From Sphingomonadaceae bacterium (GTDB lineage Bacteria > Pseudomonadota > Alphaproteobacteria > Sphingomonadales > Sphingomonadaceae): DNA of 64,000 bases. This document shows positions 1 to 9,440 of the stretch, piece after piece. Positions within the stretch are counted from its first letter, which is position 1. Each line of letters begins with the position of its first letter. The position numbers and the translations under genes were made by a program. The DNA is taken from assembly GCA_947476735.1 (NCBI GenBank), contig CANJRZ010000002.1, positions 1 to 64,000 of the forward strand, read 5' to 3'. The notes under the pieces were generated by a model. It saw only the letters and a program-made list of their open reading frames with translations, was not told where the DNA came from and did not search any database.

Positions 1-1049
1 CTCTCATAGACCGATCGGAAAGCCTGGGTCGCGTTCTTGATTTCTTCCGACGCGAGGATTGGCTTGCTCAGCAGAAAATTGGCGTACGTTGCCTGCATCA
101 TCTTCCACATGTCGTTCTCGCCGGGCTTGCTCGGTGAGAAGGCCGAACATACGATACGAATGAAGCCGTAATCGACCGGCGTTCCGTTGGCCTCTAGTAC
201 CTCGATATTCTCGGTGATCGTTTCCATGAAATGGATCGTGGAGAGATAATCGAGCTGGCGCGCCGGCACGGGAACAAGAAGCCCCGTAGCCGCCGCCATC
301 ACATTGAGCCCCAGGAATCCCATGGCGGGTGGCGGATCCAATAGGATCACGTCAAAATTCTTGATGACGCTCGATATGCCGATGCGCAGCCTTTGCAGTC
401 CTTCACGGACCGCCTGGCCGCCCTCACGCAGCGTGGCCGTCAGATCCCATTCGGCATCCTGAAGACCAAGGCTAGAGGGTACGATCTTGATGGTCGGCCA
501 CGCGGTGTCGCGAATGGCGAGCGGGAACTCGTCAAACGTACTCCGCGGCGACAGAAAATTCCCTAGCGTCTGCTCGTCGTCGAGCAACGACTCAGGCTGG
601 ATATCGAACATTGTGGTCGTTGACGCCTGTGGGTCGCAGTCGATCACGAGAACGCTGTAACCATGCAGCGCCAAGAAGTCGGCGAAATGCTTGGTGATTG
701 TGCTCTTTCCGACGCCGCCTTTAAAGTTCTGAATGGCAATGATCACTGCATCTTCGTCCGGAGCCTTGCCGGCATGAATACCGAGTGCTTCCCGGATCTG
801 TGTCAGATCTTCCAACGTGTAAAAGCGCCGACCATTGCCAAGCTGCTTGGGCGGGGCAAGGCGGCCTTCTTTCTCAGCCTTGGCCAACGCCTCGGGCGTG
901 CGACCGACAAGGTCTGCCGCCATCCCGGGGCCAAAAGTAAGATCCAGAACCTTTCGGTCCTCCGGTTTGAACACGATCGCCTTTACGCGGTCACGCATCT
1001 GCTCACACGACCGCGTCATGTTTCGCAGGGTGTTCACCGTATAGGACAT
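1..1049 (-). CDS. parA: ParA-type plasmid partition ATPase (partial, C-terminus off the left edge)
   Basis: Cytoplasmic ATPase that would move plasmid copies apart together with a ParB partner; no partner is visible here, and it would lie further left. About 349 residues are present. Residues 70-90 (GNGRRFYTLEDLTQIREALG) resemble a MerR-like DNA-binding helix, as in RepA/ParA proteins that also repress their own operon. The deviant Walker A is at 109-117 (FKGGVGKST), the A-prime motif at 137-143 (DCDPQAS) and Walker B at 233-241 (DVILLDPPP). The ATG at 1049 is preceded by AAGGGGAG ten bases upstream. It is divergent from the SSB-like gene. The ATPase call is firm; whether it belongs to a repABC-type replicon cannot be judged without the downstream gene. 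Confidence 0.9.
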   Translation of the reverse strand, partial: MSYTVNTLRNMTRSCEQMRDRVKAIVFKPEDRKVLDLTFGPGMAADLVGRTPEALAKAEKEGRLAPPKQLGNGRRFYTLEDLTQIREALGIHAGKAPDEDAVIIAIQNFKGGVGKSTITKHFADFLALHGYSVLVIDCDPQASTTTMFDIQPESLLDDEQTLGNFLSPRSTFDEFPLAIRDTAWPTIKIVPSSLGLQDAEWDLTATLREGGQAVREGLQRLRIGISSVIKNFDVILLDPPPAMGFLGLNVMAAATGLLVPVPARQLDYLSTIHFMETITENIEVLEANGTPVDYGFIRIVCSAFSPSKPGENDMWKMMQATYANFLLSKPILASEEIKNATQAFRSVYE

Positions 1050-1493
1050 GCGCGGCCAGCTCCCCTTCCGAATCAGGGATTCCCAACTCGGTTAGTGTTC
1101 AATGGCGTTAAATCGTGGTGAATGTCAAACCGGTGCTTCAAACTCTCCCCGACTCTGAATCTGGCGGGGGTGGTCCCGAGCATTGCAAACCAGCTTCGGT
1201 TCGGTCGGTTCCAATGCTAATCGCGAGGTACGCGCAAAGTCGGAAGCCAACTGGCCAAACGCGACAGTACCATTTCAGCCCTGGTCGAAGTTGATAAACC
1301 CTTAGTCCGGAGCGAGCGGCCTCGAGCTGGCCCTCCCTCTATATGGGGGGATACCAGAGCGTTGACGCCTCACTGTAACATCAAGTCCCGCGCTCGTTGG
1401 CGATTCTTGGGGAACGGTCTTCGCTCGGTGAACCGACAGCGGATGGATCGCGGTTTTGGCCCTATTCCGGGTGGAAAATAGCGAGGAGGCGAC
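1050..1493. other. Intergenic region between divergent parA and ssb-like genes
   Basis: This 444-base stretch separates two divergent genes and must hold both promoters. No convincing open frame is present. I see no iteron series or long palindrome. A ribosome binding site GAGGAGG lies directly before the gene at 1494. A partition centromere or origin here is possible but not supported by any repeat I can see. Confidence 0.5.
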
Positions 1494-1814
1494 ATGATCA
1501 ATTACGCGAAGTTCGAGATCATCGGTCGAATCGGGGAGATCGACGCCAAGCCGAAGGTCACCAACATTTCGGTATGCGCGAACTACCGACGTCGAGGTGA
1601 AGGCGACCAGTGGATCGAGGACAGCTACTGGAACCGCGTTGTCATCTTCAGCGATGGCCAGCGCAAATATGTCGAGGAGAAAGCGCATGTTGGCGATCTG
1701 GTACGGATCGCGGGGCGCCTTCGCGACAGCTCCTACGAGCGTGACGGAACCACTCACTACACGACTGATCGAATTGTCGAGGAGTTCGGCGTCCTTGCCC
1801 CCAAGATAAATTAG
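1494..1814 (+). CDS. ssb: Single-stranded DNA-binding protein, short form
   Basis: A 106-residue OB-fold protein of the SSB family. The opening strand FEIIGRIGEI (7-16), the aromatic positions W40 and W46, and the RLRDSSYERDG loop (75-85) fit the family fold. It ends GVLAPKIN and lacks the acidic DDDIPF-like tip that recruits partner proteins in housekeeping SSBs and that the second SSB in this window (19871-20284) keeps. A strong GAGGAGG site supports the ATG. It heads a run of genes typical of plasmid leading regions (primase-like, helicase, ParB-like, ArdC), so it probably coats the incoming strand after transfer (inference). Length is short for SSB. Confidence 0.8.
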   Translation: MINYAKFEIIGRIGEIDAKPKVTNISVCANYRRRGEGDQWIEDSYWNRVVIFSDGQRKYVEEKAHVGDLVRIAGRLRDSSYERDGTTHYTTDRIVEEFGVLAPKIN

Positions 1815-1840
1815 GCTTTCAGACGGCGGTCCCTGACGCA

Positions 1841-1855
1841 GAGGAGAGGGTGCCG
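1841..1855 (+). repeat. G-rich leader repeat, copy 1
   Basis: GAGGAGAGGGTGCCG, 49 bases before the next start codon. The same 15-mer recurs at 24449-24463, and close relatives occur at 2821, 7131, 9389, 11006 and 14244, most of them 50-90 bases before a gene. This copy lacks the CTTCGGC hairpin half. Confidence 0.6.
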
Positions 1856-1889
1856 ATCGATCTTCGGTTCAATGTGACCGGAGACGACA

Positions 1890-2816
1890 ATGATCGAATG
1901 CAATCAGACCGACAGGACGATCTCGATGGCGAGACTACCGCTGGACGCTGAAATCCGGGCAAAGAACATCGTCGAAAAGCTCGGCGGGATTTGGCGCGGC
2001 TCCCGTGGTGAATGTCTCTGTCCCGCTCATGATGACAGCTCGCCGAGCTTGTCGGTCCGCCTGGGCAACACCGCCATTCTCTTTCACTGCTTCGCCGGTT
2101 GTACTCCCGTCGAGGTGATGAAGGCGCTCGAGCGCAATAAGCTTCACGACCGCACCGCGATGGAAATGCCCGAGGTAAAGTCCAAGCGCGACATGGGCGC
2201 CCTAGCCGTGCGGCTGTGGAAGGCCAGCGTGCCTATCGCCGGTACGCTCGCCGAGAAATATCTCCTCGCGCGCGGCCTGTCCCCCCCGTACTCCAAGGCG
2301 CTGCGCTTCAACCCTGCGACCATTCTCGGTTCCGGTCCGACTAAACGGATAATGCCCGCTATGATCGCCGCAGCCGAAAACGACATAGGCGTGACGGCCG
2401 TCCAGCGGACCTTTCTCGATCCCGAAGACGTGCTGCGCAAGCCCATCCCCAAACCCAAGGTGTCGCTTGGACTGATCGGCTCCGCGGCGATCCGGCTTGC
2501 CCCCGCCACCGACGAACTAGGTCTCGCCGAAGGGATTGAGGACGCTCTCTCGGCGATGGAATGGTTCGGTACGCCGACATGGGCGTTGGGCGGTGTCGAG
2601 CGCCTGGCATTCGTCGCGATCCCGGAGAGGGTCCGGCGTGTGATCGTCTATGCCGATCGCGGCCGAGCTGCCGAACGCCTGCTGGAAAAAGGGCGGGACC
2701 ACCTCACCGCCAATGGTCGCGAGCTCATCCCCCGTCTGCCACAGCATCACGATGACTGGAACGACGCCTGGAGAGCCCGCCTTCAGCGCACCGACGCCGC
2801 CGCCGGTCGGCCATGA
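1890..2816 (+). CDS. Primase-like protein with zinc finger and toprim domain
   Basis: A 308-residue protein built like the primase half of plasmid and phage replication proteins. An N-terminal zinc motif is visible as C44-x2-H47 (CPAHDDSSPSLS) and C67-x3-C71 (FHCFAGC). A toprim-like domain follows, with the glutamate E214 in LAEGIEDALSAMEW and the aspartate D256 in VIVYADRG. The usual second acidic residue of the toprim DxD motif is replaced (DRG), so catalytic competence is uncertain. The ATG at 1890 has a GGAG site; an in-frame ATG at 1926 is an alternative. It lies between the SSB-like gene and the helicase fusion, which fits complementary-strand synthesis after conjugation (inference). 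Confidence 0.75.
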   Translation: MIECNQTDRTISMARLPLDAEIRAKNIVEKLGGIWRGSRGECLCPAHDDSSPSLSVRLGNTAILFHCFAGCTPVEVMKALERNKLHDRTAMEMPEVKSKRDMGALAVRLWKASVPIAGTLAEKYLLARGLSPPYSKALRFNPATILGSGPTKRIMPAMIAAAENDIGVTAVQRTFLDPEDVLRKPIPKPKVSLGLIGSAAIRLAPATDELGLAEGIEDALSAMEWFGTPTWALGGVERLAFVAIPERVRRVIVYADRGRAAERLLEKGRDHLTANGRELIPRLPQHHDDWNDAWRARLQRTDAAAGRP

Positions 2817-2820
2817 CGTA

Positions 2821-2841
2821 GAGGAGAGGGAGCCTTCGGCC
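2821..2841 (+). repeat. G-rich leader repeat, copy 2, with GCCTTCGGC hairpin
   Basis: GAGGAGAGGGAGCCTTCGGC followed by C, starting 66 bases before the start codon at 2887. The 3' half can fold as GCC-TTC-GGC. It is followed by TGATGAGCA, as in copy 3. Confidence 0.7.
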
Positions 2842-2886
2842 TGTTGATCCGGTGATGAGCACCGGGCGACAGAACGGAGCACCTCG

Positions 2887-5800
2887 ATGCGCACCTCAGC
2901 CTCAGCCCTTGAACTCGATTTTACCGAACCTTCGATCACCGCCGCCAGGGCGGTAGCGGACACCATTGCCAGGAATGGCTCACTCACACGCGAGACGCTG
3001 CTGTGGGTCATGGAAACGGCCTATGGCTGCTCGTCCGCCGAGGGACGCTGGTCGCTCCGCGACGCTTACGACATGCTCGAACTCGCTCAAGTATTGTACC
3101 TTGAGGGAGCCGACCTGCCTACGGCCCCCCTCACCTGCTTAGCGGCACTGACGGATCTGGTTGCCGGTCTCCCGACGCACACGGTGCGCAGCGAGGAGCA
3201 GATCGCACTCCAGCAATTCTCCACACCCGTGCCGATCGCCTACCTCGCGACGCTCGCCGCCCGCATCGCCTCTACCGATGTGGTGTTGGAGCCCTCTGCC
3301 GGCACCGGCCTTCTTGCTGTCTTTGCGCGGCGCATCGGCGCTCGCCTCATCCTCAACGAGCTCGATCCAGCACGAGCCGGGATGCTCGAAGCAGCCTTCC
3401 CTGGGTTCCCGGTGAGCCGGCACGACGGTGAGCTGATCCACGATCTGCTGCCGCGATCGATCAGCCCAACCGCCGTTCTCGTCAACCCGCCCTTCTCGCG
3501 CAGCATTGGCCGCCATGCCGACCCGCTCGCCGCGTTCCGCCACCTTCGTGCCGCTCTCATGCGGCTCGCGCCGGGAGGCCGCTGCGCCGCCATCCTCCCT
3601 GATCGCGTCGATACATCGAGCCGCGCCTGGTCCAAGGCGATCGAGGGATGTGCTTTGACATTGCACCTCGAGCTGCCCGGAAACGCCTACGCGAAGCATG
3701 GCACTAGCCAGACCGTGAAGATCATGGTGCTCGAAAAGGGCACCGGGGATCATGCCGAGCTGATCCGATCCGGTTCGCTCGCCGAGGCTCTCGCGGCCAT
3801 CACCGCGCCGACCGCGCCTGTCAGGGTGCCGTCGGTGCAGCACCTCGCGCGCCCGAGCGCGCGTGGATCGCTGCTAGGCGGTCTCGCCAACAAACCGCGC
3901 CTAACGGCGCCTTCGCCCAAGGTCGCGCAGTCGCTCGCCGCGGTCGACATCACTTACACCGTCTTCGCCGAGCCCGTGTCGACGGGGGAGGCCGTCGGTG
4001 TCTACCTGCCCTATCGGCCGAGCCGCGTCGCGATCTCCTGCTCGTCCGCGCATCCGACCGCGCTGGTGGAATCGATCGCGATGGGATCGATCACCGCGCC
4101 CCGGCCATCCTACTTCCCTCGGCTCCCGACGCAGGTCGTCGACAGCAAGGTGCTCTCAGACGCTCAGCTCGAAACGCTGATCTACGCTGGCGACGCCTTC
4201 GAGCGCGACATCCCCGGCCTGTTCAAGCCCGTCGAAGCGGGCCTGTCGCTCACGCCCGATGAGGAAGGTCGCCCCTATCGGACCGGCTTCTTCCTCGGCG
4301 ACGGCACCGGCGCCGGCAAGGGCCGCCAGGTTGCCGCCATCATCCTCGATCAATGGCTTCGCGGACGCCGCAAGCATATCTGGATCTCCAAGACCGAGAC
4401 GCTGCTCGAGGATGCGCGTCGTGACTGGACTGCGGTCGGCGGTCTCGCGCTCGACATCCAGCATCTCAACCAGTGGAAACTCGGTATACCCGTCGGCGCA
4501 GCCGAAGGCGTCCTCTTCCTGACCTATGCGACGCTGCGCTCCAATCGCGGGGACAAGGGCACGCGGCTCCAGCAGATACTCGAATGGGTCGGCGACGATT
4601 ATGACGGCATGGTCGTGTTCGACGAGGCGCACGAGATGGCCGGTGTCGCGGGCGGCGAAGGCCGCTTCGGCACCAAGGACGGCTCCGACCAGGGCATCGC
4701 GGGCGTCCGCCTGCAGAACCTTCTGCCCCGCGCCCGCGTCCTCTACGTCTCCGCGACCGGCGCGTCGGACGTCAACAATTTTGCCTATGCCACTCGGCTC
4801 GGCCTGTGGGGACCGGGGACGGCGTTTGCCGATCGCCGCACGTTCGTCGACAGCCTGCGCCGTGGCGGTATCGCGGCAATGGAGCTGATTGCGCGCGATC
4901 TGAAGATGCAGGGCCTTTATGTCGCCCGTGCGCTCAGTTTCGCTGGTGTCGAGTACGACATCCTCGAACACCGCCTCACCCCCGACCAGATCGAGGTCTA
5001 TGACGCTTATGCGGACGCATGGGCGATCATTCATGCCAATTTGCGCGCCGCGCTCGACGCCACCCGCGTCACGGACAGCTTCTCCAACGACACCTATAAT
5101 AGCGGCGCCAAGGCTGCCGCACTGTCGATCTTCGAGTCCACCAAACAGCGCTTCTTCTGTCAGCTTCTGATCGGCATGAAGCTGCCCTCGCTTATCCCGG
5201 CGATGCACGCCGACCTGGCGCGCGGCGAGAGCGTCGTCATCCAGCTCGTTTCCACGTCCGAGGCGATGCTCAACCGGGCACTCGCCGCACTCAGCGTCGA
5301 AGAGCGCGCCAATCTCGACATCGAGCTTTCGCCGCGTGAGTTCGTCATGTCCTATCTGACGGCCGCCTTCCCGGTGCGGCAGATGAAGACCTATGTGGAT
5401 GATACCGGCAAGACCCGCTCCGAGCCGATGTCCGACGAGGATGGCCGCCCGGTGTTCAGTCAGGAAGCACTGGAGATGCGCGACAATCTGCTCGAGCAAC
5501 TCTGTGCCCTGCCCGTCGTCGGCTCCGCCCTTGATCATGTCATCGGCCATTTCGGGACGGACGCCGTGGCCGAGGTGACGGGGCGTAGCCGGCGTGTCAT
5601 CATGGACGCGCACGGCCGCCAGCGCGTCGAAAGCCGCTCATCCCGCACCAACCTTGCCGAAACCGACGCCTTCATGCGCGGCGCCAAGAAGATTCTGATC
5701 TTTTCCGATGCCGGCGGTACCGGCCGCAGCTACCATGCGAGCCTTACCGCCGAGAACCAGTCGCGCCGCAACCACTATCTCCTCGAGCCCGGTTGGCGGG

Positions 5801-7095
5801 CTGACGCCGCCATCCAGGGCCTCGGCCGCACACACCGCACACACCAGGCGACCGCGCCCCTGTTCCGGCCGGTGTCGACCGACTGCCGGGGCGAACGCCG
5901 CTTCATCTCGACGATCGCGCGCCGGCTCGACAGCCTGGGTGCGCTCACCCGCGGCCAGCGCCAGACGGGCGGACAGGGCCTGTTCGATCCGCGCGACAAT
6001 CTGGAAAGCGATTACGCCAAGGAGTCGCTGGAAACCTGGTTCCGCCTGCTCGCCGATGGCAAGCTGCGATCGACCACGCTCGACCAGTTCCAGAAGCTCA
6101 CCGGCCTGGAGCTGGAAGGCGAAGGCGGCGGCCTCAAGGAAGACCTGCCGCCCATCCAGCGCTGGCTCAACCGGATACTCGCGCTTCGCATCGCGCTCCA
6201 GAACGCGATCTTCGACGAATATCTTGGCCTGATCGAGGCCCGGATCGAAGCTGCCCGGGAAGCTGGCACGCTCGATCTCGGCGTGGAGAGCATCAATGCC
6301 GAGCGCATCACCATCCTCGATCGCACCGTCATCCGGCGCGACCAGACCAGCGGCGCCGAGACCGAGATCCTCCGGCTCGAAACCGAGGAGCGCTACAAGC
6401 CGGTCCCACTCGATCGCGCGTTGCAGATGCTCGGCGACGACTCGCGCCCGATCGTCAATCGCAAGTCGGGCAAGGCCGCGATCCGGTGCAACACCTATTC
6501 GCTGACCGACGACGATGGCGAGATCGTGCGCCGCTACGAGCTGGTCCGCCCGACCCGCACCGAGCGGATGCGCCAGGATCTTCTCCTCGAAACCATGTGG
6601 GAGGAGACGACCGAGGAGGAATTCTCGGCATTGTGGCAAGCCGAGGTCGAGGAGATGCAGGGCAAGATTCGCACCAGCACGCTCTACCTCGTCACCGGGC
6701 TTCTCCTTCCCGTTTGGGACCGGCTGCCCGACGATCACGTCCAGGTTTGGCGCCTGAACACCGAGGACGGGCAGTCCTTCCTCGGTCGCATCGTCCCCGC
6801 GCCGCTTGTCTCGAAACTTGCGGACGCCTTCGGGATCGCCGCGACGATCACGGTGTCGGGTGAAGAGACGGCCAAGCACGTCATGACGACGGGCGAGATC
6901 TCGAGCGTCGGCGCGTACCGGCTGAAGCGCAGCCTGGTCGCCGGTCAGCAGCGCCTCGAATTGCTCGATTGGCCGCACACGCGCCTTGCCGAGCTGAAGG
7001 CGGCCGGGTGCTTTACCGAGATCATCCAGCACAAGACCCGCCTGTTCGTTCCCGCCGCGACCGCCGTCGCAGTGATCGACCGCATCACAGCCTGA
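2887..7095 (+). CDS. N6-adenine methyltransferase / strawberry-notch helicase fusion
   Basis: A 1402-residue two-part protein. The N-terminal third has an adenine methyltransferase core: motif I EPSAGTG at 135-141 and the catalytic NPPF at 200-203. The C-terminal part is a strawberry-notch-type superfamily 2 helicase, with Walker A GTGAGKG near 472-478, DEAH near 579-582, SATGASDVNNFAY soon after, and GLGRTHRTHQ near 978. This architecture matches plasmid leading-region proteins and phage P1 DarB, which shields incoming DNA from type I restriction; that function is inferred from the family. It is preceded by a leader repeat and followed by another before the ParB-like gene. CGGAG lies before the ATG. 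Confidence 0.85.
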   Translation: MRTSASALELDFTEPSITAARAVADTIARNGSLTRETLLWVMETAYGCSSAEGRWSLRDAYDMLELAQVLYLEGADLPTAPLTCLAALTDLVAGLPTHTVRSEEQIALQQFSTPVPIAYLATLAARIASTDVVLEPSAGTGLLAVFARRIGARLILNELDPARAGMLEAAFPGFPVSRHDGELIHDLLPRSISPTAVLVNPPFSRSIGRHADPLAAFRHLRAALMRLAPGGRCAAILPDRVDTSSRAWSKAIEGCALTLHLELPGNAYAKHGTSQTVKIMVLEKGTGDHAELIRSGSLAEALAAITAPTAPVRVPSVQHLARPSARGSLLGGLANKPRLTAPSPKVAQSLAAVDITYTVFAEPVSTGEAVGVYLPYRPSRVAISCSSAHPTALVESIAMGSITAPRPSYFPRLPTQVVDSKVLSDAQLETLIYAGDAFERDIPGLFKPVEAGLSLTPDEEGRPYRTGFFLGDGTGAGKGRQVAAIILDQWLRGRRKHIWISKTETLLEDARRDWTAVGGLALDIQHLNQWKLGIPVGAAEGVLFLTYATLRSNRGDKGTRLQQILEWVGDDYDGMVVFDEAHEMAGVAGGEGRFGTKDGSDQGIAGVRLQNLLPRARVLYVSATGASDVNNFAYATRLGLWGPGTAFADRRTFVDSLRRGGIAAMELIARDLKMQGLYVARALSFAGVEYDILEHRLTPDQIEVYDAYADAWAIIHANLRAALDATRVTDSFSNDTYNSGAKAAALSIFESTKQRFFCQLLIGMKLPSLIPAMHADLARGESVVIQLVSTSEAMLNRALAALSVEERANLDIELSPREFVMSYLTAAFPVRQMKTYVDDTGKTRSEPMSDEDGRPVFSQEALEMRDNLLEQLCALPVVGSALDHVIGHFGTDAVAEVTGRSRRVIMDAHGRQRVESRSSRTNLAETDAFMRGAKKILIFSDAGGTGRSYHASLTAENQSRRNHYLLEPGWRADAAIQGLGRTHRTHQATAPLFRPVSTDCRGERRFISTIARRLDSLGALTRGQRQTGGQGLFDPRDNLESDYAKESLETWFRLLADGKLRSTTLDQFQKLTGLELEGEGGGLKEDLPPIQRWLNRILALRIALQNAIFDEYLGLIEARIEAAREAGTLDLGVESINAERITILDRTVIRRDQTSGAETEILRLETEERYKPVPLDRALQMLGDDSRPIVNRKSGKAAIRCNTYSLTDDDGEIVRRYELVRPTRTERMRQDLLLETMWEETTEEEFSALWQAEVEEMQGKIRTSTLYLVTGLLLPVWDRLPDDHVQVWRLNTEDGQSFLGRIVPAPLVSKLADAFGIAATITVSGEETAKHVMTTGEISSVGAYRLKRSLVAGQQRLELLDWPHTRLAELKAAGCFTEIIQHKTRLFVPAATAVAVIDRITA

Positions 7096-7130
7096 CCGAT
7101 CAAGGGCGCTCTCTCTCCGCCCGCCAAAGG

Positions 7131-7152
7131 GAGGGGAGGGAGCCTTCGGCTT
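7131..7152 (+). repeat. G-rich leader repeat, copy 3, with hairpin
   Basis: GAGGGGAGGGAGCCTTCGGC then TT, 89 bases before the start at 7220. AGCC-TTC-GGCT can pair. TGATGAGCA follows, shared with copy 2. Confidence 0.7.
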
Positions 7153-7219
7153 TGTGGGTCTGATGAGCAGGCTCGCGTGACCGTCTGACGGCTACGCATA
7201 TTCCAGATGGAGACGACCG

Positions 7220-9301
7220 ATGATCCAGTCCGTGAAGGTCAAGAACCTCTCGCTGTCGAAAGACAATGTCCGCAAAACCAACCGTGAAGCCGGCATCGAT
7301 ACCCTTGCCGCCAACATCGCCGCCCAGGGCCTGTTGCAGAACCTGATCGTCACGCCGCTCAAGAAGGCGGGCCATTTCACCGTGAAGGCGGGCGGACGTC
7401 GCCTGCGCGCTCTCCAGCTTCTGATCGAGCAGGGCACCCTCCCCGTGGATCATACCGTGCCCGTCCTGGTCCTCACCGACGATGACAATGCGATCGAGGC
7501 GAGCCTCGCCGAAAACTTCCAGCGCGTACCGATGAACCCGGCCGATGAATGCACCGCGTTCAATTTCCTGATCCAGAAGGGGATGACCGCCGAGGACGTC
7601 GCCAAGCGTCAGGGCGTGACCACCCGCTTCGTCGAACAGCGCGTGCGCCTCGCCGAGCTGGCGCCTTGCGTCTTCGAGGCGCTTGCCGCCGGCGAAATCA
7701 CCCTCGGCGTAGCGCAGGCATACGCCGTCACCAGCGACATCGACCGGCAGGCCCGCGTGTTCGCGCAGATGAGCACGTCCTACTATGGGGACACGCCCGA
7801 CAACATCCGTCGCGCCATCCTCAACGGCACGGTCAAAGCGAACGATGCCAAGGCCCGGTTCGTCGGTCGCGACGCCTATCTCGCCGCAGGCGGTCGCATC
7901 GAAGGTGACCTGTTCGCCACGGAAGGCGACGAAAACTGGATCGACGTCGACCTGATCGAGACGCTCGCCGCCAAGAAGCTGGAAGCTGCCGCGGTCGAAC
8001 TTGCGCAAGCCGAGGGTCTCGCGTTCGTGACGCCGATCGCGGCGACCCACGTCCCCTATGACCTCGAGCGCCAGCTTCATGAGTTTCATGCCCCTGCCCG
8101 CGCCCTCACCGAGGACGAGCAGACGCGCGTGGAAACGCTGGGGTACGAGAACGACCAGCTTGTCGAGCAGCTTGAATCCGTGCTGGCCGATGGCACCCCC
8201 GAAGCCCAGGCGGCGAACGATCGCATCGACGCGATCGAGCGCGAGTTGGAAACGATCGACGACGCCCGTCACGAGATCGATCCGGCGCTGAAGGCGCAGA
8301 TCGGGACGTTCATCTATATCGGTGGTGATGGCGAACCCCGCGTTCACACCCGCCTGTTCAGCGAGAAGCCGGTCGTGGATCCGAACGCTCCTCCCAAGAC
8401 GACGGGCGGAGAAACCGGCGAAGGCGCCGCCGGCGACGCCGAGCTGGGTTCGAAGCTCAGCGCTACGCTGATCGATGAATTGGCAACCCAGCGCCGCCAG
8501 ATCCTCGTCGCCCACATCGCCAGCGATCCGGCGATGGCGCTCGACCTGACCATCTTCCTGATGGCGCAGAACGTGGTGTTCGAGCAGCACCATGTTCCCA
8601 ACCACTCGACGCTGAAGTCGAGCGCCGCGGGCTTCCCGATCTTCGGGTTCCGGGACGAAGGCTCCATGGCGTCGCAGACCATCGACGATCAGCGCCAGCG
8701 GCTCGACACGAGCTGGGCGGGTCACACGACGATGACCGAGCGCTTTGACGCCTTCCGGGCGCTCGACGACGAGGCCCGGGGCGCCTGGGTCGCCTTCTCG
8801 ATCGCGCGCACGCTGGAGCCGACCCTCAACGTCGCCAAGGGCTACCGCCAAAACGCCTTCCACGACCATCTCGGTCGTACGCTCGACATCCAGGTTGCAC
8901 ATTGGTGGCGGCCCACGGCTGAAAACTTCTTCGGCCGGGTGAAGAAGGGCATCATGCTCGACGCGCTCGAGGAGATTGGCGGGCCGATCCTGCGCGGCCG
9001 CTACAAGGACGCCAAGAAGGGCGACCTTGCCGCGACATGCGCGTCGCTGTGCAACGGCCAGGGCATCGTCGAGGCTGAGATCCGCGAGAAGGCGACCGCC
9101 TGGTTGCCCGACGCGATGCGGTTCGACGCTGTCGAGAACCCGGCCAAGACGGCGCTGCGCTCCAGCTTCGTCGATGGCGATGACGGGAACGATCCCGCCG
9201 AGGACGAGGATACCGACATCGGCGACGTTGATGCCGATCTCGAGCCCGACGATCGCGCCGGCGATCAGGACGACGACCAGGATCTGAGCGAGGCGGCCTA
9301 G
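7220..9301 (+). CDS. Large ParB/RepB-domain protein
   Basis: A 693-residue protein with a ParB N-domain: NTLRAN-like start, GGRRLRAL at 58-65 and ENFQR at 99-103, then a helix-turn-helix (GMTAEDVAKRQGVTTRFVEQR, split here at about 121-141). The rest is unlike a classical ParB of about 300 residues. It includes a coiled, acidic middle (IDAIERELETIDDARHEID) and a very acidic C-terminal tail of about 40 residues. Proteins of this size class sit next to helicase and ArdC genes on many plasmids and are thought to act in DNA establishment or as nuclease-like ParB relatives, not in segregation; that is family knowledge, not shown here. No ParA is adjacent. GGAG precedes the ATG. Confidence 0.75.
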   Translation: MIQSVKVKNLSLSKDNVRKTNREAGIDTLAANIAAQGLLQNLIVTPLKKAGHFTVKAGGRRLRALQLLIEQGTLPVDHTVPVLVLTDDDNAIEASLAENFQRVPMNPADECTAFNFLIQKGMTAEDVAKRQGVTTRFVEQRVRLAELAPCVFEALAAGEITLGVAQAYAVTSDIDRQARVFAQMSTSYYGDTPDNIRRAILNGTVKANDAKARFVGRDAYLAAGGRIEGDLFATEGDENWIDVDLIETLAAKKLEAAAVELAQAEGLAFVTPIAATHVPYDLERQLHEFHAPARALTEDEQTRVETLGYENDQLVEQLESVLADGTPEAQAANDRIDAIERELETIDDARHEIDPALKAQIGTFIYIGGDGEPRVHTRLFSEKPVVDPNAPPKTTGGETGEGAAGDAELGSKLSATLIDELATQRRQILVAHIASDPAMALDLTIFLMAQNVVFEQHHVPNHSTLKSSAAGFPIFGFRDEGSMASQTIDDQRQRLDTSWAGHTTMTERFDAFRALDDEARGAWVAFSIARTLEPTLNVAKGYRQNAFHDHLGRTLDIQVAHWWRPTAENFFGRVKKGIMLDALEEIGGPILRGRYKDAKKGDLAATCASLCNGQGIVEAEIREKATAWLPDAMRFDAVENPAKTALRSSFVDGDDGNDPAEDEDTDIGDVDADLEPDDRAGDQDDDQDLSEAA

Positions 9302-9328
9302 CCCTCTCTACCGCAGTTCGAGGCGACT

Positions 9329-9364
9329 GGGGCGGCACTCTTCGCGGAGTGTCGCCCCTCTTTT
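9329..9364 (+). terminator. Rho-independent terminator after the ParB-like gene
   Basis: A 12-base-pair stem (GGGGCGGCACTC with GAGTGTCGCCCC, one G-T pair), loop TTCGCG, and then TCTTTT at 9359-9364. It lies 28 bases after the stop codon. Confidence 0.85.
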
Positions 9365-9388
9365 GTGACCCCGCGCCGCCCTCTCCCA

Positions 9389-9400
9389 GAGGAGAGGATG
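9389..9400 (+). repeat. G-rich leader repeat, degenerate copy 4
   Basis: GAGGAGAGGATG, matching the first nine bases of the other copies but without the GCCTTCGGC hairpin. It is 52 bases before the ArdC start. Confidence 0.4.
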
Positions 9401-9440
9401 CTGACGCGGTTCGCCTCACTCGACATCAGGAGAACATGCC

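Noticed and set aside
4156-5613. Long open frame (485 codons) on the minus strand inside the methylase-helicase gene
   Set aside because: Exact shadow of a firmly identified gene; residue composition (many His, Arg, Gly) and lack of motifs are typical of antisense frames in high-GC DNA.
5638-7032. 464-codon minus-strand frame
   Set aside because: Antisense shadow of the helicase domain; no ribosome site and no family resemblance.
7100-8902. 600-codon minus-strand frame opposite the ParB-like gene
   Set aside because: Antisense shadow; the plus-strand ParB domain explains the conservation.
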